From: Diploscapter coronatus
Lineage: Eukaryota > Nematoda > Chromadorea > Rhabditida > Rhabditidae
Reading direction: 5' to 3'
NCBI GenBank assembly: GCA_964036155.1
Contig: OZ038423.1
Location: 77,763,249 to 77,827,248, forward strand
DNA length: 64,000 bases
How positions within the stretch are numbered: the first letter of the stretch is position 1; the number at the start of each line of letters is the position of its first letter. Both the position numbers and the translations under genes were made by a program. The notes beneath the pieces were generated by a model, which ran no database searches, had not been told where the DNA came from, and was given only the letters and a program-made list of their open reading frames with translations. This document shows positions 15,001 through 27,069 of the stretch, in pieces.

Positions 15001-18000
15001 AGATTGGGAAGAGAAACATTGAGGAGCCAACAGAGCCTAGGGAGCCAAATAAACTCCAACTGGATTAGGCATTAGGCTAAATTGATGGGGCTTATCAGTT
15101 CTTGGAATAATATAGAGGTCTGCTCGAGTTTGATGAAAAATTAAGGAATGCTATTTTTGCGGGAACTTTACTATTAGAAAAAAATCACTAGGATCTATAC
15201 GAATTTAAACCTTGAAACTGGTGACCTTTAATTCTCACGCTATTCGTACAAATCATAAGACATTCCGAACCTTTCGATTATCACGCTCATCTTTTCTCGC
15301 CTGAAGGACGATTGGTGCAATTTTGCACGCAGAAATCCATGAAAAATTCACGGCTCGCAAGTTTCAGTGCATTGTCGTTTTGTGCGCAGTCGCATGTAAA
15401 ATTGATGCACGTTTTGTGTAGCTCACAGAAGTGTCAAAACGAGCAATTTCGTCGAAGAGTCGGTAGAAATCACAAACTTTCTGATTTTTGCTGTCACTTT
15501 TCGAAAGAAAGGAAAAAATCACTCAATTCCTGTTGAAATTATTCAGGAAGTGTTCATCCACTTATGCACCGATCAGAATACGTTCATTTGCGAGATTTTC
15601 GCATTCCTTTCAATCCAGTCCTTTAGCTCCTATGACCCTGCCTTCTCAGTTTCTTCGGCAATCCGAGAGGCGCATAAATAATTCCCGAATATTTCATTCT
15701 AATGAATTTTTCGTAGCCCTGCCCCATTATATTTTGTGTGGAATATCAAATTTCCATTAACCTTTGTGTATCGCTGTATGCGCATTATGAAAAACCAGAG
15801 AAATAGAGAGGTCTTATGGCTGAAGCTGCTGAATTAATCACAACAAGGGAAAAAACGAAGGTTCATATCATCTGCTGGGGTTTTGAATTTTGAAAATGAA
15901 ATTGGGGGATTCATTTCAAAATGTTTACGAAACGATGAAATTCTGAACGAATAACGCAAATAACTCGTAGACAATTTCATCAAAACTACAGTATCTTCAA
16001 CGTGAAACAACTCGCCAGATCAGACAACCTAAAACTGAACATTTGCACTATTATCCGCGTAATAATGCAATGCAACAATTGCCATTCTTTTCGAAACTAA
16101 TGTGCGTCTCATTTCAAATTCCCGCTGAACATTATCTATCCACTATAACCGTCTCAACTGAAACGCCCAATTTGACTTTGAATTTCTTTCAAATTTCTCA
16201 AATGTCCTTATCTCTTTTTCTGTGGGCTCTATCATTTTTCACCGCTCTCTACTTTGGAAGCCCTCCTTATTTCCTCCTGAAGTCAATTATGTGTCGGAGA
16301 AAAGATGGATGGAGGGGTTATTCCATTCCTCGGGCGATATTTTTTGCTGCATCTTCATTTTTGTCCTCTTCTTATCTGCACCTCGCTATTTCTCCAGCTC
16401 TCGATAATCCCCATTATGCATCGGCATTCTGCGCACTGAAATTATTCAGTGAGAAGTCAAATCTAATTGAAATTCTTCCGCCCATTTCAATTTCTCTCGT
16501 GAATTTATTCGCCTGCAGCTCGTTTTTATGTCATCAAACTCGAAGAGAAGCTGTGTGCATCTAATTTCTAATTGGCAGTGGAAGGGAAATGCTCGACTGG
16601 AGATGCAGAAATTAGAAGTGAAACATGCAAATCGAACGACATTTGACACGTTTAATTTTATCGCAAAACACCACCAGCATCCAATAGTGGAAAGAGGGAG
16701 ACAGACACGGAATAATTACCAACCATCCAGCGAAATAACTAGACTTTTTTCTAACTTCAATTTTTATGCGGGAAAAAAATCTGTAAATTATGACTCACAT
16801 AAAATTATGTGCAAAAGTGCAGCAATTATACGTCAACAAAATAGGCGTGAAACTAGGTCATAAGAATTTGCGGCAATACTTATTAGGATGAAACGAATGC
16901 TGATTTATTCAGATTTTTTATGGGTTGGAAAATTGCACGCATTTGCAATACACAAGATACATTTTGGTTGCTGTTATTAACTTTCACTTTCAGAACTTAT
17001 TGTAATTGTAGCCAGAAAAAGTAGATTTTGGTCAATTTCGCGTATCTCGGCATAAATGTATGGTCCGTCCAATTTTGGATTTCCGCATAGGTCTGTTGCC
17101 ATAGGCTTGCTTTCGGGAATGAATTTCGAATTGTCTGCAAAGTGCTTCAAATTTTGACAATGAATTTGGAGCATTCGAATGAATTTGAATGAGAACGGAA
17201 CAGAAGAGATGAATGGAAGGAGGACTATAAACAGACGAAGCAAAACTGAAAGCAGACAATTGCCCAAGTGCCTATTCCTGTGCTTGTGCTTGCCAGACTT
17301 CGCTCAGTCTTCAGGCATATTTTTGTCCTTCCAAATTCAAACTCAAAACAGCCATTTATATTCGAACAAAATCCACTAGAATATTTTGTAACAATCAGTC
17401 TTCAGGGATGAAATAGGAGTCGGAGCTCTCGAAAATAAAATATCAAACGTCTGCATTGAAACTATTCTGTAAAGAATCATAACAACTTCGTGTTGCATTT
17501 TTGTAACAATGCTAATGAAGATCAATAGATCGATTTTGGTCTATGCAAGCGTCTAACTTTTTCTAAAACTATGCAAACTGTTTATTCAGTCAAACTTCAA
17601 TTTTGCCAAGTCTTAATTTTTCTTGATCAGAAAAAATAGCTAGCCAATTGTCGAACTTTTTGTGATGTCTAATTCCCCTTTCCGATTTATTTTCTCGTGA
17701 CAGCTTCAGTGTATTCTTTTAGACAGCCTCTTTTGGCATTGACACGTTCTTTTGCAAAGCGAATTTAATTTCGAGCGAGGGAGGTTGCAGATATGATAGC
17801 ACAAGAAGAGGGTTCAGGCAGGAATTTTGCAGAATTTCACGGACAAATTATCCAACTAGGCTGCCTAGTTTCGGATAAAAGGATCAAATTCGCCTATTTT
17901 TTTCTGGAGAAAAGATCAAAGTCGAACTGGCACAGACATAAAAATCTTGAACAGCTACCAAAAGAATCTGAATAATTTGCGTCGATTGCAAGGGAAATTA

Positions 18001-21000
18001 TCCATTTGCGTTGCAGAAAGATAAATGAACTTTCTGTTTCTCATTTTGCTCTCTACCAACGTCGTATTTTGCATAAGATGTGTTCCACGAGCAAATGCTA
18101 AATTGTCTGATCTACGTCACAACTCCCACCCGAAGAAGAGATTCTGATGCAGATGCACAATTCTCAGCAACAGATTTGTTCCAGATTGAAACGAAGGAGT
18201 AGGTGAAATTGAGACGATGAAAGAAAGAAATACCGGAAGAGGAAGATTGTCTGCTTGAATGCGAGAAGAAGAAGAAGAAAGAAGGAGCAATCACAGGTAG
18301 AATACGGCATTGAAACTAACAGCTTGCAACAAGACTATGCGCAAATTCTCTTCGTCTTTGCTTTCGTGGCGATCTGCAGACGTAATCGACATTCTCTAAC
18401 GAAATAACAGGATTCCGATTCTCATTCTAATTCTGCGTCTTTCCAATCATCTACAAAATTCGAGGATCTACAGACTTTTCCAACTGATGAACGAACCGAC
18501 ATCGTCACTCCAGTATAGAAAATCGTTGTCAGCGAGAGATTCTATCAAGTAAGTTCAGAACCAAGGATGCTTTCATGGTTCTATCAGCTTGTGAAATTTT
18601 TCGAATTGCGATCTTTCTTGTCTAGAGTTCGCACAAAAGTTTACTCATTCAAATGATATGGTTCATCAAAATTCTCAACCAAAACCACTCCACTACAATG
18701 ATTTTATCGCTCAAGCTCAAGTGCTTGAGGATGTTTGATCAGAAAAGCGTAATTCACTGAAATCATTTCTGATCTGTCTGTCTTTTCACTCACCGGAAGA
18801 TTTACTGGCAGAAAACGTGTGCCTCAGAACATCGACTTCGAGATTTCGATCAAACACAGCCATCAATCAGTGCCCATCTCCAGACCCTAGGCTCTTTGAT
18901 CTGGCTTTTGACTGACTTCTCTCCCACTCTCCTGCTATTCCACGATCATTCCCAATTTCTTGATCTCATTATCTCTCACTTCTGCCAACTCTACAAGTTT
19001 GTCCGCACCTAATGAGAGTGAATGCGCTTTCCGCGAGTCAGTTGGCTTTCGTGATTTGAACTTTTTCCCAACTTTCTTCCAGTCCTTTCCCTCTCCTTAT
19101 CACAAACTCTTGTCCGCACTTGTCTGTCAGTTTTCAGTCTTTTTCTCTATCAATATCTATCACCACTCATGTCGTCCTTCCTTCATAGTTTCTTCATTAT
19201 CTCAAATCTGACGTTGTGGCAGCAGATATCTCATCTCATTCCCTCATAACTGCCGCACTCATTCCATCCGACACTCATTCGACCACTACATATTGCCTAT
19301 CGATTCCTCATTTCGCCTGATCATTTGATTCAATCCAATGCGAAGAAATGCTCTCACTCTGCCAGGCATTCCAACCCATCTATCCTCGTGGAAGTCCGAG
19401 CCCTGTCTCCTTGACCTCATCAACCCAACCGCCTCTCGACCTCCCAGTCCAATTGATTCCGCGACTTGGAGCATCTACAGTCAACGACCCCCAGCTAATC
19501 CAATCACAAAGAAATTCAATAACCTGAAGTCCAAATTCGACTCGATAGTCCGACCTCAAAATGACTATTACGACAAACGCAGGTAGGCTTCAGCACGATT
19601 CCACTTGAATTTCCACATTTCGCGTCGAGACTTTTACATTAACTTTTCGTTATTTGCATTGGCTGATTCACGGAAGAAAGGATAAATAGAAACATTGCAA
19701 GGAGGGAAAAGGTGAAATGAAATGAGAATGACAGTAAACTCGACTGATGATGACACTTTGATGAGGGGAGAAAGTTTGCGTTTCGATTAGAGAAAGGAAC
19801 ATTGACATTTTTGTTCTCACGATTCAGACTCTCTTTCGGGAACGAACAGAAACAAATTGCCTATAAATTGCGCGGACTACTACAATTTTACGATGCGAAA
19901 TTCAATATCTCAGCTTTCAGTTATCTTTTGCCGCGCTATCGCTTATCTTCCTTCATCCGTTTACTCTAAAAATTATCTTTCCAAGAACGAGTGTGACTCG
20001 TCTTGCGAATAGAAAAATTAGACCGAAAATGCTTCAAGTGAAATAAGATTTTTTATCAAAGGTGCTTGAATTATTCAAAGTCGTAACTTTACTTCATCAA
20101 GCTGATATCTAAATCCATTCAAAATTAGACGGCTATTGTCTTATACTTGAATTGAAAATTCTGCATGAATTAAAAAGCCCAAAGGAGTTTGTGCAGTTTT
20201 CATGCGTCATATTCTTTTTCATCAAACCTCAAAATAAACTGAAATTTTAGAGAATATCGATTCTTCTCGTTCGTGAACAACACTCGTCATTCCTTTGTCA
20301 ATTGCTTCATTCATTGTAACATGTAATTGATTATTTCTGCCGAAACTTTGCCCTCCTCTACAAATTTGCATGCCATTCCTCTGCTGCGATGGCTCGGTTT
20401 GTGACTCGAAATGCGATATTTCGAAACCCCTATCTCTGCGCAGCTTTTCTTCTTTTGTCACATTTATCCTCTTATCCTGTCTCTTTGCTCGAACAGCAGC
20501 CTGCCTGCAGATAAGCCAACTTCCCCAATGATTCTGCGCGGATTATTGACGGTTTTCTATTTTCCGCGAACGGAGTTCACAAATGCTGCAAAAAGAGTGG
20601 TCTAGACCGAATCGGGCAGAGAAACAACGGCAAAGGTGCAGTGGCTGTGCAAATACGACGTTTGGCTGAGGATATCATAAGCCACCCTCTTGTCCTGTGC
20701 GAGAGCTGAGTCGATCGGGAAGATACGGGGGTTTTTGGCTCGTGATTTGTTATTTTCAACTCTTTTCGCGAATTATCTTTCCATGCCCAGTCGATATTTC
20801 AAAACCTCTAATTTCAAAATACTTTCATTCCAATCCACCTTCTAATTTGAAAGTTCGAAAATTGTCCTGCAATTTTCATAATTCTTCCGCCCATTTCCCA
20901 GAGCCTTTATAAGACTTGTATTTTGCTCTGACTCAGCAGCCTCAATAAGAATGTTTTACTCATGAAATTTGTCGACCTGAAATACCTCAGAAAGTTTTCA

Positions 21001-24000
21001 GATACCTATTCTTTAGTAAATGCGCTACGTTGTCTATAGCTTGTTACCTACAAACATAGTATACTTTTGCACATAATAGACCTTGCGCAAGACTTTCAAA
21101 CGAGTCTCCTTTATAAGTAAGCAATTTTGCATCCACCGCCCTCTGGCACACGCTGCTTTGCTTCTTGATTCCCTCATACGTAAATGCAGGGCGCCCGCGA
21201 CTTTTTCCTCGATTTTCACGTCTCTTTTCCGGATAATTAGACTAACGAGGCGATTCTCAACTTTCGTCGCTTCTTTTCCCTTTTACTTCATACAAAATTA
21301 CCCGCTATTTAGTCGAATAGTCTCCTAAATAGGCAAAATACTCGAACAAATTTTCGAATAGTCGAGTTGCCTTTCTGATGCTTCATATACTTGCACACAT
21401 CTCGAAACTTTCTCCTTGTTTATTTCATGTTTCTCGTTCCATTCCCGTGCCGATAAGACCAATTAGTTTGTTGAGTATTAAAATTGCTCCTCGTGAGTTG
21501 TGCCGTTGCTATTTTGACAGTCACTTTCAATCGCATTATTGCTATTGTCTAGGAGAATTATACTGATTGTTCAAAACGTGCTCCGAGGATTATGACGCAC
21601 CGCCGTAATTGGACGGGCTCATTGTTGAGTCTGACCCGGAATTCGGTCGAGCCTTCTGCCGAACCGTCTCCGGTTTCTTCTGAGGCATCTGGCTATGGAT
21701 CTGACCGATCCCCTATTTCCATCCTCCGCAAGAAAAGAGAACAGCTCAAATCATTCCGAAAATTCTATTCACAAGAGTAAGTCTTTGACTTTTAGCTTTT
21801 TATTGAACCTATTCATCTGCTACCAATTTGGAACCTAATTGTAAAAGCTTATCAATGAATGTCAACTTTATAAAGTGCGATGTACTTTATTCTTCTCTCA
21901 AAATAGCTTCTTTAGATGTAAAGATTTTTTATTTACTGCCTATGCTAGAATTCTCCCACTCTTATCTGCATCTGAATATTTTTGGTGCGTCGTAAAAATT
22001 CTAAATTGCAAGAATTTTTCTGCGAATCAACTCAGAAATTCCTTTCATCACCTTTCGAGGATCACTTTTGATCATAATCATTTCTCGAAGATCCTATGGA
22101 CTATATGGACAATTTCTAGTTATTTCTACGAGTTAATCATCCATTTTCTCTTCAAAATAACAATTTTATGGAGTTCGCGTGCGGAGACAAATATTTGTGC
22201 TGCGATTTTGTCCTCCGATTCCGATCTCACTCGTAAAATGACACCGGCGAGTCACGCTGCGTTTGGACTTTCTAACTGATCGTATCACTTGTCACTCACT
22301 ATTATCTCATAGTAAATGGTTTGCCGGCTATTTATAAATTAGTAAACAAGAAATTTACACATGCATTCTTCGGGTCGAGTAGAAGGAGTCTGCTGCTGAA
22401 GTACTCCTTCAGTAAGGTCAATCCGATAACAATCGAACACATCCCCCTGATATCACTACAAAGGACGCGTCTAATAATAGCCATGCAAATGAACGTTGTG
22501 CAAATTTCGAGCAAGATTTCATCATCTCATCCAATCTATCGGCCGAGAAATTATTTATAGCCGCATCTGTCGTAAGCGGATTCTGACGCTATAAACCTAA
22601 CCAAGCACAGTGCCGGATCTTTTCATGTCTATCTCTTCACTTTTCTTTAATCTTTCTTAGTCGCTGCAAAACCTTATCACTGACCTTAAATCAATAAGTT
22701 CTCAATTTGATTCATCAAAATAACGAAAAATAAGGGTAGTTATGAATCTCTATGGTGTTTCGTCAAAGGTCCTAGACCTTTCGGTGTGATTTCACGCTGC
22801 CTCGACTGAGCATGTTCAGTCTCTTTGTGATGATAAAAGTGATAAGAGGAAGAAAGCAGCGATTTGTGTTCGAACTGATAAACTCTTCGCTTTGTGATTC
22901 TCTTATCGAACAACAGAAAACAGAGGAGTCAGTTATTTCGGGGCTGTCATTCCACTCATTGCACGTCTCGACAACACTACAATTCTGATTATTCTCTTCC
23001 ATTGCCAATTTTACCTCTCCACTTTCTGTCAACTAAAACATGGATTCGACTCGAATTGCTGCAGCTTTGAGAGACATCGAAAATGGTATCGTAAGGGGCA
23101 GAGGCGACTCCACTTCCAGCTATGCCAGTCTCAAATCTGCATCTTCGAAAAGAAGACACTCCTTCCCAGAAGCAGCCAAAGAGAATTCCGAAGAATCCGA
23201 ACGACGGAGTTCAAGCGACCTGACCTCGGTGAAGAGCAGCGAGTTGGAGGACGAAGAGGAAGCGAAGGAAATGTTCGCTATCGCCTACCATCTCTGGCTC
23301 GACATTGCTCATACTGTACACCAACATGTGAATGCAGAGAAGGAGAACAAGACGAGGAAACCTCCGAAGACGAAAGAACGAAGATTCCGAATCGGAAGCG
23401 AAGGCGATAAACCGCTTAGTCTGCAGAAGTTCGCTGCCTCTAATTCGAGGGAGCACCGACATTCACTTCAACTCATCAATATTCCTTGGTTGAGCAAACC
23501 CAAATCCAAATCCTCTGGGTATGCACTCTTCTTTCGAATCAAAATAGAATAAAAAATAAAAACAGCAAGAAAGAAATGTCGAAAATCGATGAAAACGCAG
23601 CGTAAGCGCAGTGAATATGAGTGTTTGAAATTCAAATTTACCCATTTCTCGCCCAAATTTTATTGATTTTCAAATTTTCAGTGGTCCGATCAGCAAGACT
23701 TTGTCGTATCTGCGCAACAAGATGGACACGGCCTTGTCGACGAGTCAGCTCTATCCCACAAAGGATGAGGTCAGGCAGTGGGAGACCAGCTTCGAAGCGC
23801 TGCTCAATAATAAACGTAGGAGTTTCATTTTCCTCAAAGCCGATGTATGCTAATTTTTCTCATTTTCAGAAGGCTGCGCGTTGTTCCGGCAATTTCTGAA
23901 GAAGGAGTTCTCCGATGAAAACGTCGACTTCTGGTGCGCCTGTGAGGAATTCAAAAATATCAAGGTTTGCAAGAAATTAGACAAAATTTGAAATGACTTT

Positions 24001-25112
24001 TGAAATGACTTTTGAAATTTCAGGACCCGAAAAAGCTGAAGCAGAAAGCCCACGAAATCTACAAGGAATTCGTCGCGGAACAGGCCCCTAAAGAGGTAAT
24101 CGTTTTGAAATTTTAGAAAAAAAAAAACCGAAACTCCTTTCTTTACATCCTTTTTCTTGAATAGCTGTAATAGCTTTGAATGTTCAATAATAATTCTATC
24201 GAAGTTGCTCATAATTTGTGATATGAAATGAGTAGGCCGTTCAATACGTATTTTCCTACGTAATTTCATGCATTCCAAATCAACCATTTCGATACTTTTC
24301 TGACCTGCTTTTCCTTTCAATTTTCGTATGATTAGCTGCAGCGTCATAAGCATCTTATCGATAAATTCGACAATTTCAAGGGCTCTAAAAGGCAGGAAGG
24401 CGGCAATTCTGACCTGGCGGTCTGGCGAAATGCAAACGCAAGGGAAAAGCAATTTTATGACTGAATCAAGTGCTTTGAGAGTTTTGAACTTTACTGACCA
24501 AATTCCAGACATTCTAGGAAGCTGATTAAGCATTTTGAGGAATCAAATCATTTTTGTAACTTTAATGCATTGTTACTTTTTCAAGTGATTGTAAAGTTGA
24601 CTTTTACGAAGATATCGAGATTATCTCTTTCGTTGCAGGTGAACCTGGACTCCGACACTCGCGCAGCGACGAAAGCAGCCATTTTCGAGGAGGTCGTCAA
24701 GTTGGACACGTTCAGCCTGGCTCAGTCCAGAATCGAGCAGCTCATGGCCAAGGACTCCTACAGAAGGTAAACCCATAAATTATATCATTCTTTCAATTCT
24801 TCTAAAATAGGCCTTTTACAATGACTTATTTCTGTAAAGATGATTTTAGTCATTTTATTTCTTGCAGAAGTTCTAAAATTAGAAGTATCTTGTAGTTGTA
24901 ATGGCATTAGCAACACATTTTTGTGACAGAGAACAATCAACACATGAAATGATAAGGAGGAAGAATATTATTGAAGTTTTTTTTTATGTTTTATTTGCAG
25001 GTTCCTGAAAGACCGAATCTATTTGGACATGCTCGAGGGCTTCGAAAACGGCACGAACTCGAATACGGGCAGCACGGCGAATCTCGCCAATGGAAATAAT
25101 TCGCCCAAATAA
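2764..25112 (+). CDS. RGS-domain protein (regulator of G-protein signalling), multi-promoter gene
   Basis: RGS proteins bind activated G-alpha subunits at the membrane and speed GTP hydrolysis, ending signalling. The shared C-terminal core is built from exons 23682-23815, 23870-23964, 24024-24095, 24639-24766 and 25001-25112 (TAA), 179 residues. It holds one complete RGS box running from [20 protein letters not shown] through [10 protein letters not shown] and [12 protein letters not shown] to [20 protein letters not shown]. The family's G-alpha-contacting Asn is present (ENVDFW). No DEP, GGL, PDZ or C2 domain is visible, so it is closest to the small R4-type class. Every core intron is GT-AG with consistent phase. 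Seven alternative 5' ends (separate entries) each end in phase 2, and the first core base T completes the junction codon. Predicted isoforms range from about 200 to 423 residues. The RGS identification is secure; which 5' exons are used, and where, is inferred. Confidence 0.9.
3071..9214 (+). other. Intron-sized stretch of the RGS locus without recognised genes
   Basis: AT-rich sequence between the distal exons and the 9215 first exon. No exon chain, RNA gene or repeat was recognised on either strand. Pyrimidine-rich patches occur near 8263-8500, upstream of the 9215 exon. Confidence 0.5.
9215..10615 (+). CDS. RGS gene: long N-terminal region (9215-9686, 9791-9845, 9887-9965, 10491-10615)
   Basis: This is the longest N-terminal variant, 243 residues before the core. 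The first exon begins just after a TCTTCTAG acceptor at 9208, six bases before the ATG, which would suit trans-splicing. It is basic, then Ser/Pro/Thr-rich with repeated SP and SPT motifs (for example [20 protein letters not shown]), as in phosphorylated disordered regions, then has a basic patch [13 protein letters not shown]. The following three small exons are Asp/Ser- and Arg-rich and include [13 protein letters not shown]. Phases run 1, 2, 0, 2 and end at donor GTGAGT compatible with the core at 23682. No folded domain is recognised. The bridging intron to 23682 would be about 13 kb and includes the other first exons. Confidence 0.75.
9791..10615 (+). CDS. RGS gene: three exons shared by the two distal isoforms
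   Basis: Exons 9791-9845, 9887-9965 and 10491-10615 accept phase-1 input from either the 9215 exon (ending GATG) or the 3015 exon (ending ACAA). They give a nested arrangement: two alternative starts share this block, and the block then joins the common RGS core. The 9846-9886 intron is only 41 bases. Confidence 0.65.
10616..14435 (+). other. RGS-locus intron or promoter sequence, no gene recognised
   Basis: AT-rich up to about 12.7 kb, then more GC-balanced. CT-rich sequence lies at about 13700-13870, followed by a purine-rich stretch at 13900-14100 with GC-box-like elements. An ATG frame at 13615 ends at a possible donor in phase 1 and cannot join the RGS core. Confidence 0.45.
13988..14007 (+). 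promoter_or_regulatory. Paired inverted GC/KLF-like boxes upstream of first exon C
   Basis: GGGCGTGG at 13988-13995 and ACGCCCC at 14001-14007 form an inverted pair; a second GCGTGG with a nearby inverted CCAAT (ATTGG) follows at about 14040-14056. Such boxes are bound by Sp/KLF zinc-finger factors. They lie about 430 bases before the ATG of first exon C. Function is inferred. Confidence 0.3.
14436..14590 (+). CDS. RGS gene: alternative first exon C
   Basis: ATG-initiated exon of 51 codons plus two bases ending at a strong GTAAGT donor. The peptide starts [20 protein letters not shown] and continues Ser-rich. The TC overhang plus the core's T gives Ser at the junction. Upstream at 13988-14007 are two inverted GC-box-like sequences, compatible with a local promoter. 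Predicted isoform about 231 residues. Confidence 0.65.
14591..18486 (+). other. RGS-locus intron sequence, no gene recognised
   Basis: Mixed AT-rich sequence with several open frames up to 173 codons (16043-16564) that lack supporting splice sites or coding-like composition. No RNA gene recognised. Confidence 0.45.
18487..18548 (+). CDS. RGS gene: candidate mini first exon D
   Basis: A 62-base exon: ATG, 20 codons ([20 protein letters not shown]), then AA followed by a perfect GTAAGT donor. The phase (2) matches all the other first exons of this gene, and the junction codon would be AAT (Asn). It is short, so the evidence is only the ATG, the donor, the phase and the Ser/Arg-rich composition resembling its sister exons. 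Predicted isoform about 200 residues, the shortest. Confidence 0.45.
19338..19582 (+). CDS. RGS gene: alternative first exon E
   Basis: ATG-initiated exon of 81 codons plus AG, ending at donor GTAGGC in phase 2. The peptide begins [20 protein letters not shown] and includes [14 protein letters not shown], then a basic stretch [16 protein letters not shown]. It is preceded by a markedly pyrimidine-rich 0.4 kb (about 18900-19320) that may be its promoter. Predicted isoform about 261 residues. Confidence 0.7.
19583..21591 (+). other. RGS-locus intron sequence, no gene recognised
   Basis: No exon chain supported. It presumably contains the promoter of first exon F; CT-rich bases occur near 21380-21460. 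Confidence 0.45.
21592..21776 (+). CDS. RGS gene: alternative first exon F
   Basis: ATG-initiated exon of 61 codons plus GA, ending at a perfect GTAAGT donor in phase 2. The peptide is Ser/Pro-rich ([35 protein letters not shown]) and ends in a basic segment, as in the other variants. Predicted isoform about 241 residues. Confidence 0.7.
23040..23518 (+). CDS. RGS gene: proximal alternative first exon G
   Basis: ATG-initiated exon of 159 codons plus GG, ending at donor GTATGC in phase 2, only 163 bases before the core. It opens [20 protein letters not shown], then has Ser-rich acidic and basic stretches, and a segment [20 protein letters not shown] that may form an amphipathic helix. It ends with an Arg/Lys/Pro-rich tail. 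Base composition is clearly coding-like. Predicted isoform about 339 residues. This is the most convincing first exon because of its length and closeness to the core. Confidence 0.8.
23682..25112 (+). CDS. RGS gene: common RGS-box exons
   Basis: Exons 23682-23815, 23870-23964, 24024-24095, 24639-24766 and 25001-25112. Exon 1 encodes the lead-in helix ([20 protein letters not shown] and the [15 protein letters not shown] segment typical just before the RGS box). Exons 2-5 encode the nine-helix RGS fold. The tail after the fold is a short Asn/Gly/Ser-rich stretch ending NGNNSPK and TAA. Introns are 54, 59, 543 and 234 bases. Confidence 0.92.
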
Positions 25113-25113
25113 A
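25108..25113 (+). promoter_or_regulatory. Possible poly(A) signal overlapping the RGS stop codon
   Basis: AATAAA overlaps the TAA stop of the RGS gene. If used, the 3' UTR would be only a few tens of bases. No other canonical hexamer was noted in the next few hundred bases, though variants are possible. Confidence 0.3.
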
Positions 25114-27069
25114 TGAATTTGCTGAAAAATTAAGCCGAGGCAGAGCTATGCAGGTCACGCATTTTGTAAAGTACACTCAGTAATTCTTCGAAATATTATT
25201 GATTTTTGAAAGAATTATCGTTTTCATCAAAGTTACTTCGATCTTCATTCATGCAACTATTCAATCAAATTCAAAGTGTCAAAAATTTCATCTCAAAATA
25301 TCCTCTTTTGACTTTATTTTTGTCATTCGACAGAATCTCATCCAACTTTTTCTGTGTATATTTTGATGTTTCTTTCTCTGTTAACGACAAAGCGTGTTCA
25401 TTTTTATTGCAAAGCTCTTTATTTAAAGTTCTCACAAATTCAGTCAGAATGGTGAAATAGTTTGAAGACGTAGAAAATAGTCGGTTTCACCATTTTGATG
25501 ATTCCTCCAAAATTGGTATAATTTTGATGATGACATTTGAAATCGTGTATTTCTCGAGATGTTTCTTCATTTGTAGCACCAAAACGGGTACGAATTTCGA
25601 ATTTTTTAATGAATATTTTCAACCAAATATTATTTTTCTCCTCTCACTAGCATAGTATGTAAAGTAATATTTGAAGTTCGATTTTTAGGTAATGATTTCT
25701 CTCAAAATAACAAATCAAAAGTCAAGCATTGAATAGGTCAACATTTTTCGTTTGTATCTTTACTATTTCGATCTCTTCACAAAAATCACAAGCAAACCGA
25801 ATAGTTCATAAATTATCTGTATCTACTATGTTGGAGTTAATGATTTTTGTTCTTTTCTATTTTTGTGTTAGAAATATTTTATGGTCATCGAGATAAAAAT
25901 TTTAAATTCAAGATTTTCTTTTTGCAACAACGGATCAGAAAAGTGCATGAGTTGGACTTGAAAAAAGCTGCGAATGAATTGAATGAAAATTACTTCCAGA
26001 TGAGTTGAATTTATTGGTTGTCTCGCGTAATAAACTGCGTAAAGACCAACTTTTTCAGTGAGCTCTTGATTTTCGAGAGAATCTTTGTGATAAATACTGG
26101 TTCAGTGCACGATTTTATAGGGTTTATTTATTAGTGCAAAGACTTGTCAGCAACAAGGATCAGTATCAGTTTGAATTTCTCTTTAGAATCCGAGCTTTTG
26201 ATCCTAACTGATTTTTGTTGTTTTACAAGCATGTTTGGCTAAAGGTTAGTTGCTTTCGAACTCGTGTGTTTGAAATGAACACTTCGTAAAGCCGCTCAAT
26301 TTACTTTGTATCCTAGGTAAAACATTTGCCATTGTAACTTGTAATCAAATCTGTTGGTCAACTTTCAGTCTTTACAAAGGACGATATTATGATTTTTGGT
26401 TCGCATCGTGCATTCGTGCATTTCTGTTTGTATGCAATTTGTAGAATCCGTTTGAGATTGCATGTCAGCCGGTTTTTGCTCGACACTTTTTGACATGCAC
26501 TGAGTCATTTGAGCTGCATTTCTACAAATTTCCTTGAATGTTTCGTTTATTTTTTGGCTGCATAGTCAGGTTACGCCGAATGGCGCAGTCGGTTGGATTC
26601 TTCCTTCCGAACTTCATCCGTTTCGTCAGTGTTCATATTTCTGCCCTGCGTCCATTACTTATCAACTCGCCGATCCACTCGGCAATTAGAGTGAGTCTGC
26701 CCTGCCCTCTGCCTCTGTGCAACCTTTGTGACCCGCCTCGTCTCCAATTCTTCTGCCACTTTTCCCCTTCCCTCCCTCCCTCTGCCGGTCCCTAACCCCA
26801 GGCATTCTTTCAGTCCTCGAGTCTTTCGCAACCCCCTGTGAAATCGGTCCCGATCCCCCGAACACTGCAACAAATCATCCGCTCATCCCTCATCCATTCA
26901 ATCACATTTTCATCCACGCATCGCTCCATTCCGTCTCTTTCCAATAACTAATCACTCCCTTCAACACATTTCAGTCCTGATCCTTGACGTCCCGACGTGA
27001 CGCCATTCTGATTCCTCAGAAGCTGACGTGACGCCGAGTTTTCGAGGATTACGATAGCATCGAAGAAAA
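25113..27069. other. Intergenic stretch, RGS gene to membrane-protein gene
   Basis: AT-rich to about 26.5 kb, then a pyrimidine-rich, CCCTC-containing block at about 26640-26980 immediately upstream of the next gene's first exon, a likely promoter region. A TTTCAG at 26969-26974, about 95 bases before the ATG at 27070, could be a trans-splice acceptor. No gene recognised. Confidence 0.45.

Noticed and set aside
16043..16564. 173-codon plus-strand open frame
   Set aside because: Hydrophobic, low-complexity translation of CT-rich intron sequence; no usable donor or acceptor and no matching phase with the RGS core.
23850..24533. 227-codon minus-strand open frame
   Set aside because: Antisense shadow across RGS exons and introns; its long run reflects the coding strand and AT-rich introns, with no family similarity.
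26565..26640. tRNA-like TGGCGCAGTCGGTTGG segment
   Set aside because: Resembles an A box, but no matching B box (GGTTCGANNCC) or cloverleaf follows.
26580..26691. ATG frame before the membrane-protein gene ending at a GTGAGT donor
   Set aside because: It ends in phase 0, whereas the acceptor exon at 28448 needs phase 2.
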